DNA from: JAWOJF01 sp046481785
GTDB lineage: Bacteria; Bacteroidota; Ignavibacteria; Ignavibacteriales; Ignavibacteriaceae
Reading direction: 5' to 3'
DNA: 10,553 nt
NCBI GenBank assembly: GCA_046481785.1
Contig: JAWOJF010000013.1
Coordinates: 1-10,553, forward strand
Shown piece after piece: positions 6,327 through 10,553 of this stretch. Each line of letters starts with the position of its first letter. Position 1 is the first letter of the stretch. The notes beneath the pieces were generated by a model that made no database searches, was not told the DNA's origin, and saw only the letters and a list, made by a program, of their open reading frames with translations. Made by a program: the position numbers and the translations under genes.

Positions 6327-7781
6327 ATGATAAGTGAAATACCAAGAGTAAGATTTGCACCGAGTCCCACAGGTTATTTACATGTTGGCGGACTCAGGAC
6401 TGCACTCTATAATTATCTTTTTGCACGAAACCAGAATGGCAAATTTATCCTCAGGATTGAAGATACCGACAGGGCAAGGTACGTTGAAGGAGCAATAGAG
6501 AACCTGATCTCCACCTTAAAGTGGGCAGGACTTGAGTATGATGAGGGCCCCGGCACAGGCGGAAACTACGGGCCTTATCTGCAATCGGAAAGGCTTCAGA
6601 TATATAAGGAACATACAGAGGAGTTATTAAGAGAGAAAAAAGCATATTACTGTTTCTGTACTCCTGAAAGACTAAGCGCAGTAAGAGAGGAACAAACCAA
6701 ACAAGGGCTTCAGCCGAAATATGACAAACATTGTCTTACGCTTTCAGAATCTGAAGTAAATGAAAAGCTGACCGGCGGTACTCCACATGTGGTAAGAATG
6801 AATGTTGAAGGGGGGCAGACAATTATTGTGGATGATCTTATCCGCGGAAGAGTGGAGTTTAACAGCAGTATTATTGATGACCAGGTATTAATTAAGAGTG
6901 ACGGATATCCGACTTATCATCTTGCAAATGTGGTTGATGACCACCTGATGAAAATTACGCATGTTATAAGGGGCGAGGAATGGTTGTCCTCCACCCCTAA
7001 ACATGTTCTGTTATATGACTTTTTCGGCTGGGAAAAACCGGTGTTCGCTCATCTCCCTCTCCTGCTTAACCCGGATAAATCAAAGCTTAGTAAAAGGCAG
7101 GGTGATGTGGCAGTTGAAGATTACCGCTCTAAAGGGTATCTGAAAGAATCTCTTGTTAACTTTGTAGCTTTATTAGGCTGGACTGCAGGCGATGACCAGG
7201 AGTTTTATTATATAGATGAGCTGATCAGGAAATTTTCATTGGAGCGTGTAAATAAATCAGGTGCGGTTTTTAATATTGAAAAACTTAACTGGCTTAATGA
7301 AGAGCATTTAAGGAAGAAATCAAATGATGAGCTTCTGAAAATGCTGAAGGAAGAATTATCAATATCAAGATATAAGGATAAAGACTTCTCTGACGATTAC
7401 CTCATCTATGTAATTGAGGCAATGAAAGAAAGAGTAAGTTTTATTAAAGAGTTTTACGAAAAAGGATTTTACTTTTTTGAACAGCCGGAACAATATGATG
7501 AATCAGTAGTAAATAAAAGATGGAAAGAGGATACTCCCCCGCAGCTTAAAAAATTTGCTGAAAATCTTGCCGGCCTGGAAAATCCCAAAAAAGAGGATTA
7601 TGAAGCCGTTCTGAAAAAGACGGTTGAAGAACTTGGTATTGGAGTAGGAAAATTAATACACCCGGTAAGACTAGCTGTATCAGGTGTTGGCGGAGGACCC
7701 GGTTTGTATGATATACTTTTTATTATAGGTAAAGAAGAAAGCATTAACAGAATTAATAAGGCTTTAGAAAGAATAAAATAA
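6327..7781 (+). CDS. gltX: Glutamyl-tRNA synthetase (class I)
   Basis: Attaches glutamate to tRNA-Glu using ATP, in the cytoplasm. The 484 residues match bacterial GluRS. The HIGH motif appears as HVGG (19-22) within PSPTGYLHVGG, with LRIEDTDR at 42-49. The KMSKS loop is KLSKR (253-257). Cys109, Cys111 and Cys136, in YCFC and KYDKHC, match the zinc-ligand region of zinc-type GluRS enzymes. RGEEWLSSTPKH (215-226) is a further family block, and the helical anticodon-binding region fills residues from about 310 to the end. I chose the ATG at 6327 because homology begins at IPRVRFAPSPTG; an upstream TTG at 6294 would add 11 residues read from the hairpin T-run and spacer. No clear Shine-Dalgarno precedes the ATG, only AT-rich DNA. 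A dedicated GlnRS follows at once, so this enzyme is probably of the discriminating kind; that is inference from context, not from a residue I can read. Confidence 0.95.
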   Translation: MISEIPRVRFAPSPTGYLHVGGLRTALYNYLFARNQNGKFILRIEDTDRARYVEGAIENLISTLKWAGLEYDEGPGTGGNYGPYLQSERLQIYKEHTEELLREKKAYYCFCTPERLSAVREEQTKQGLQPKYDKHCLTLSESEVNEKLTGGTPHVVRMNVEGGQTIIVDDLIRGRVEFNSSIIDDQVLIKSDGYPTYHLANVVDDHLMKITHVIRGEEWLSSTPKHVLLYDFFGWEKPVFAHLPLLLNPDKSKLSKRQGDVAVEDYRSKGYLKESLVNFVALLGWTAGDDQEFYYIDELIRKFSLERVNKSGAVFNIEKLNWLNEEHLRKKSNDELLKMLKEELSISRYKDKDFSDDYLIYVIEAMKERVSFIKEFYEKGFYFFEQPEQYDESVVNKRWKEDTPPQLKKFAENLAGLENPKKEDYEAVLKKTVEELGIGVGKLIHPVRLAVSGVGGGPGLYDILFIIGKEESINRINKALERIK

Positions 7782-7787
7782 TTTTAT

Positions 7788-9515
7788 ATGGATAATTCGA
7801 AATTGGAAAATAAAGAAGAGATAAAAAACGATTCCGGTAAACCGGCAGAACCTGCATCTTCAAATTTTATAAAAGAAATTATTAACGAGGATTTGAAAAC
7901 CAACAAATTTGGCGGAAAAGTTCATACACGTTTTCCTCCCGAACCAAACGGCTACCTGCATATTGGCCATGCAAAATCTATATGCCTTAATTTCGGGCTT
8001 GCACAGACATATAACGGCAAATGTAACCTCAGGTTTGATGATACCAACCCGGCTAAAGAAGATGTAGAATATGTAGATTCAATTAAAGAAGATGTAAGAT
8101 GGCTCGGCTTCAACTGGGACGGAGAATATTACGCTTCCGACTATTTCGGACAATTGTATGAATTTGCCGTTAAACTTATTAAAAAGGGTGTGGCATATGT
8201 AGATTCCAGTACGTTTGAAGATATAAAAAATATGCGCGGTACGCCAACAGAGCCGGGACGTGAAAGTCCATACAGGAATAGAAGTGTTGAAGAAAATCTT
8301 GATTTATTTGAAAGAATGAAGAAAGGTGAATTTAAAGACGGTGAATATGTACTGCGCGCAAAAGTTGATATGACTTCACCTAATATGAATATGCGCGACC
8401 CGATCATGTACAGGATAAGGCATGCAGAACATCACCGTACCGGAGATGAATGGTGCATTTATCCTATGTATGACTGGGCTCATGGCCAGTCTGATTCAAT
8501 TGAAGGAATAACTCATTCTATCTGTACACTGGAGTTTGAAATCCACCGTCCACTTTATGACTGGTTCCTTGACAAGCTTGAGATATATCATCCTCAGCAG
8601 ATTGAATTTGCCCGATTAAACTTAAGCTACACTGTAATGAGTAAGAGAAAACTTCTTCAGCTTGTTGAAGAAAAAATAGTAAACGGCTGGGATGACCCGC
8701 GGATGCCTACAATATCAGGATTCAGAAGAAGAGGTTATACACCTGAATCAATTAGAAATTTTTCTGAAAGAGTGGGGGTTGCTAAACGTGATAACACAAT
8801 TGATGTTGCCCTGCTTGAGCACAGCATACGCGAAGACTTAAATAAAAAAGCAATGCGCGTTATGGCAGTCCTTCGCCCGTTAAAAGTTGTAATAGAAAAT
8901 TATCCTGAAAATAAATCTGAAGAACTTGACGCGGTAAATAATCCCGAAGATGCATCAATGGGGACAAGGGCTATCCCCTTCTCACGTGAGATATACATCG
9001 AGCAGGATGATTTTATGGAGAATCCGCCGAAAAAATTTTTCAGGCTCTCCCCCGGAAATGAAGTACGTTTGCGTTATGCTTATATAATTAAATGCACTAA
9101 TCTTATTAAAGATGCAAGCGGTAATATAACAGAACTGCACTGTACATATGATCCTGAAACAAAAAGCGGCTCAGGCAGCACACGCAGCGTAAAAGGAACG
9201 ATACACTGGGTTTCTGCAAAACATGCAGCAGATGCAGAGGTAAGATTATACGACAGGCTGTTTACAGTTGAAAATCCCGATGGTGATAAAGAAAAAGATT
9301 TTAAAGAATTCATTAACCCCCATTCACTTGAAGTGCTGAAACCATGTAAAGTTGAACCTGCATTAAAGTCTGCAGAAAAAGGAAGCAGGTACCAGTTCGA
9401 AAGGCTTGGTTATTTCTGTGCAGATATTATGGATTCAAGTGAAAATAATTTAGTCTTTAACAGGACTGTCCCCCTGCGAGATACCTGGGCAAAGATTGAA
9501 AAGAAGTGGAAATAG
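7788..9515 (+). CDS. glnS: Glutaminyl-tRNA synthetase (class I)
   Basis: Attaches glutamine directly to tRNA-Gln in the cytoplasm, removing the need for the Glu-tRNA(Gln) amidotransferase route for this tRNA. The 575 residues are slightly longer than the roughly 550 of E. coli GlnRS, mostly because of a charged, Lys/Glu/Ser-rich N-terminal leader of about 25 residues before NFIKEIINEDL. Motifs: PPEPNGYLHIGH with HIGH at 58-61, LRFDDTNP (81-88), YDWAHGQSDSIEGITHS (228-244), and the KMSKS loop as VMSKR (283-287). The anticodon-binding beta-barrels follow from about 355 to the end. The start lies 6 bases after the gltX stop with no Shine-Dalgarno, so translation likely relies on coupling or an AT-rich leader. 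Bacterial glnS is generally held to derive from a eukaryotic GlnRS by transfer (established knowledge). It ends before a convergent gene. Confidence 0.96.
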   Translation: MDNSKLENKEEIKNDSGKPAEPASSNFIKEIINEDLKTNKFGGKVHTRFPPEPNGYLHIGHAKSICLNFGLAQTYNGKCNLRFDDTNPAKEDVEYVDSIKEDVRWLGFNWDGEYYASDYFGQLYEFAVKLIKKGVAYVDSSTFEDIKNMRGTPTEPGRESPYRNRSVEENLDLFERMKKGEFKDGEYVLRAKVDMTSPNMNMRDPIMYRIRHAEHHRTGDEWCIYPMYDWAHGQSDSIEGITHSICTLEFEIHRPLYDWFLDKLEIYHPQQIEFARLNLSYTVMSKRKLLQLVEEKIVNGWDDPRMPTISGFRRRGYTPESIRNFSERVGVAKRDNTIDVALLEHSIREDLNKKAMRVMAVLRPLKVVIENYPENKSEELDAVNNPEDASMGTRAIPFSREIYIEQDDFMENPPKKFFRLSPGNEVRLRYAYIIKCTNLIKDASGNITELHCTYDPETKSGSGSTRSVKGTIHWVSAKHAADAEVRLYDRLFTVENPDGDKEKDFKEFINPHSLEVLKPCKVEPALKSAEKGSRYQFERLGYFCADIMDSSENNLVFNRTVPLRDTWAKIEKKWK

Positions 9516-9540
9516 TTACATAATCATTTAAAAATAAAAA

Positions 9541-9560
9541 TGCCTGCTTATCAGCAGGCA
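9541..9560 (-). terminator. Terminator hairpin between convergent glnS and the right-edge gene
   Basis: TGCCTGCT (9541-9548) and AGCAGGCA (9553-9560) form a perfect 8-bp stem with a TATC loop. On the minus strand the stem is followed by TTTTTATTTTT, a good U-rich tail about 30 bases beyond the stop of the right-edge gene. On the plus strand, 25 bases past the glnS stop, the tail is only AAATTTAAAT, so termination of glnS here would be weaker. Confidence 0.8.
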
Positions 9561-9590
9561 AATTTAAATAAGGTAATATTGCCCGAAATA

Positions 9591-10553
9591 CTAAACGACA
9601 ACCTCTGCCTTTAACAGGCTTTCAATTTCTAATTTCAGGTTATGTAATGACTTTTTGCTTTTATCCAGTTCAATAAGAATTTCTGATTTTGCATCTTCAA
9701 ATGAACCCTTAAGCTCGGTGAATAATTTATAATAGTAGTTAACCCCGTCTTTCATGTTATTAACAAAGTTTAACAGATGTTTTTCCTGCTGAGCTGACAT
9801 AGAAACTCTTGTTTCCTCGATTTTTTCTTTCAGATAATCAATATAAATTTTTAATTCCTTTATAAACATATGTGGACGGTCCGTCCTGGTAATTACATTT
9901 ATTCTGCCATAAATGTGATCGGTAATTTCTTTTAAAGTCATTACTTTAGAAAAATAAGCCATGTTTGGGCCAGGACAAACTGAAACACCAGGGCCTTCAA
10001 CTTTTGTATCAAGGTTATTTGCAAGCAGAACAGAAGTACCTAAACCAACACAAATACATGACTTTTCAACAATCTTATCATACTTAGCCTGATGTTCATC
10101 CCCCGGCAGGTTTTCTTCATCCAGTTGTTTTAATTTTAGATACTGGTACTGGCGGGAAGCAACGCAAATACTTTTTTCCGTAAATTCCTTATTACTCAAT
10201 TCAACATATTTTTTGGGGCAGGCACTGCCTGGTCTGCCTTTGGCAATTAAAGATAATTTCTCCATATCTTTTGTATTGCCTCTAAGACAATTGAACGGAA
10301 CGCCCAGGGGAGATGTATTACTTAAATAGAGATCATCTTCTTTAGCTTCAATTAATTTGTTTAGTGTAGAATCATCAACATTAGTTACTTCGGGTACCAG
10401 GAGAAAAGGAGTACCCCACCCTACCGAATCAACCTGGTAATGATCAAGAAGGAACTGGTGTTCTTCTGCTGTACCTACTCCCCCCTGTGCAGAAATATAA
10501 AGAGGTAATTCTGATTCAGGTATTGAGCGTTTTTTATCGGATAATGTTTTAAC
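9591..10553 (-). CDS. C-terminal 320 residues of a conserved protein with TIM-barrel flavoenzyme-like segment and conserved-looking cysteines; start lies beyond the window
   Basis: Partial: the frame is open from 9591 through 10553 without a stop, so the Met at 10265 is internal and the start is off the right edge. Numbering from the edge, LYISAQGGVGTAEEHQFLL (18-36) and VGWGTPFLLVPE (44-55) resemble the phosphate-binding GGIGT and GTRFL segments of nitronate-monooxygenase-like FMN TIM barrels; this likeness is my inference. After it comes a region with six cysteines (C89, C112, C130, C166, C168, C193) set in GRPGSACPKKY, SICVASRQYQ, CICVGLG and VSVCPGPN. The last 90 residues are charged, apparently helical or coiled-coil, ending EAEVVV-like in AEVVV. 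I associate this arrangement with uncharacterised Bacteroidota proteins, but I cannot name the family. A metal or FeS site is possible, unproven. It converges on glnS and shares its terminator. Confidence 0.7.
   Translation of the reverse strand, partial: VKTLSDKKRSIPESELPLYISAQGGVGTAEEHQFLLDHYQVDSVGWGTPFLLVPEVTNVDDSTLNKLIEAKEDDLYLSNTSPLGVPFNCLRGNTKDMEKLSLIAKGRPGSACPKKYVELSNKEFTEKSICVASRQYQYLKLKQLDEENLPGDEHQAKYDKIVEKSCICVGLGTSVLLANNLDTKVEGPGVSVCPGPNMAYFSKVMTLKEITDHIYGRINVITRTDRPHMFIKELKIYIDYLKEKIEETRVSMSAQQEKHLLNFVNNMKDGVNYYYKLFTELKGSFEDAKSEILIELDKSKKSLHNLKLEIESLLKAEVVV

Noticed and set aside
9591..10265. Complete 224-residue gene starting at the Met at 10265
   Set aside because: The same frame stays open to the window edge at 10553 and encodes well-ordered, family-like sequence (QGGVGT, GWGTPFLLVPE), so this Met is internal.
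1..10553. CRISPR array, tRNA/rRNA genes, insertion sequences, defence or toxin-antitoxin genes
   Set aside because: I looked for regularly spaced repeats, tRNA-like cloverleaf arms, transposase motifs and small gene pairs in every spacer and found none that can be supported.

Overview
The window comes from a low-GC bacterium, most likely of the Bacteroidota/Ignavibacteriota (FCB) side of the tree. The support is indirect. Coding DNA is AT-rich, the main spacer is only about 20% GC by my hand count, several starts lack a recognisable Shine-Dalgarno site, and the partial gene at the right edge resembles proteins I associate with Bacteroidota. No 16S rRNA or other taxonomic marker is present, so this is inference.

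Layout, left to right. Positions 1-171 are a gene-free block that is unusually GC-rich from about 44 to 170 and full of short dyads. Next come two minus-strand genes: a full-length MaeB-type malic enzyme with a phosphotransacetylase-like tail (172-2439), and a YhhQ-type queuosine-precursor transporter (2785-3543). A strong stem-loop terminator (2688-2732) separates them, so they look like independent units. A 299-base AT-rich divergent spacer follows. Three plus-strand genes come after it: a soluble hybrid histidine kinase with three receiver domains (3843-6197), glutamyl-tRNA synthetase (6327-7781) and glutaminyl-tRNA synthetase (7788-9515). A convergent minus-strand gene, cut by the right edge (9591 to beyond 10553), shares the intergenic terminator 9541-9560 with glnS.

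How the genes fit together. gltX and glnS lie 6 bases apart and are almost certainly co-transcribed; together they charge tRNA-Glu and tRNA-Gln directly. YhhQ also touches tRNA, because imported preQ0/preQ1 becomes queuosine in the GUN-anticodon tRNAs, but it is on the other strand with its own terminator, so no functional link should be assumed. MaeB joins the TCA cycle to pyruvate and makes NADPH. The kinase is separated from gltX by a long imperfect hairpin ending in a T-run.

Most of the window is ordinary housekeeping DNA and I see no complete undescribed system. The best leads are: (1) the hybrid kinase, whose ATP-binding N and G1 boxes are degenerate and whose N-terminal sensor carries a Cys-rich CSACHC cluster; (2) the partial Cys-bearing, apparently TIM-barrel protein at the right edge; (3) an 8-mer, ATACCCGA, found three times and only in the spacers around maeB and yhhQ; and (4) a small hairpin that would hide the yhhQ ribosome binding site.
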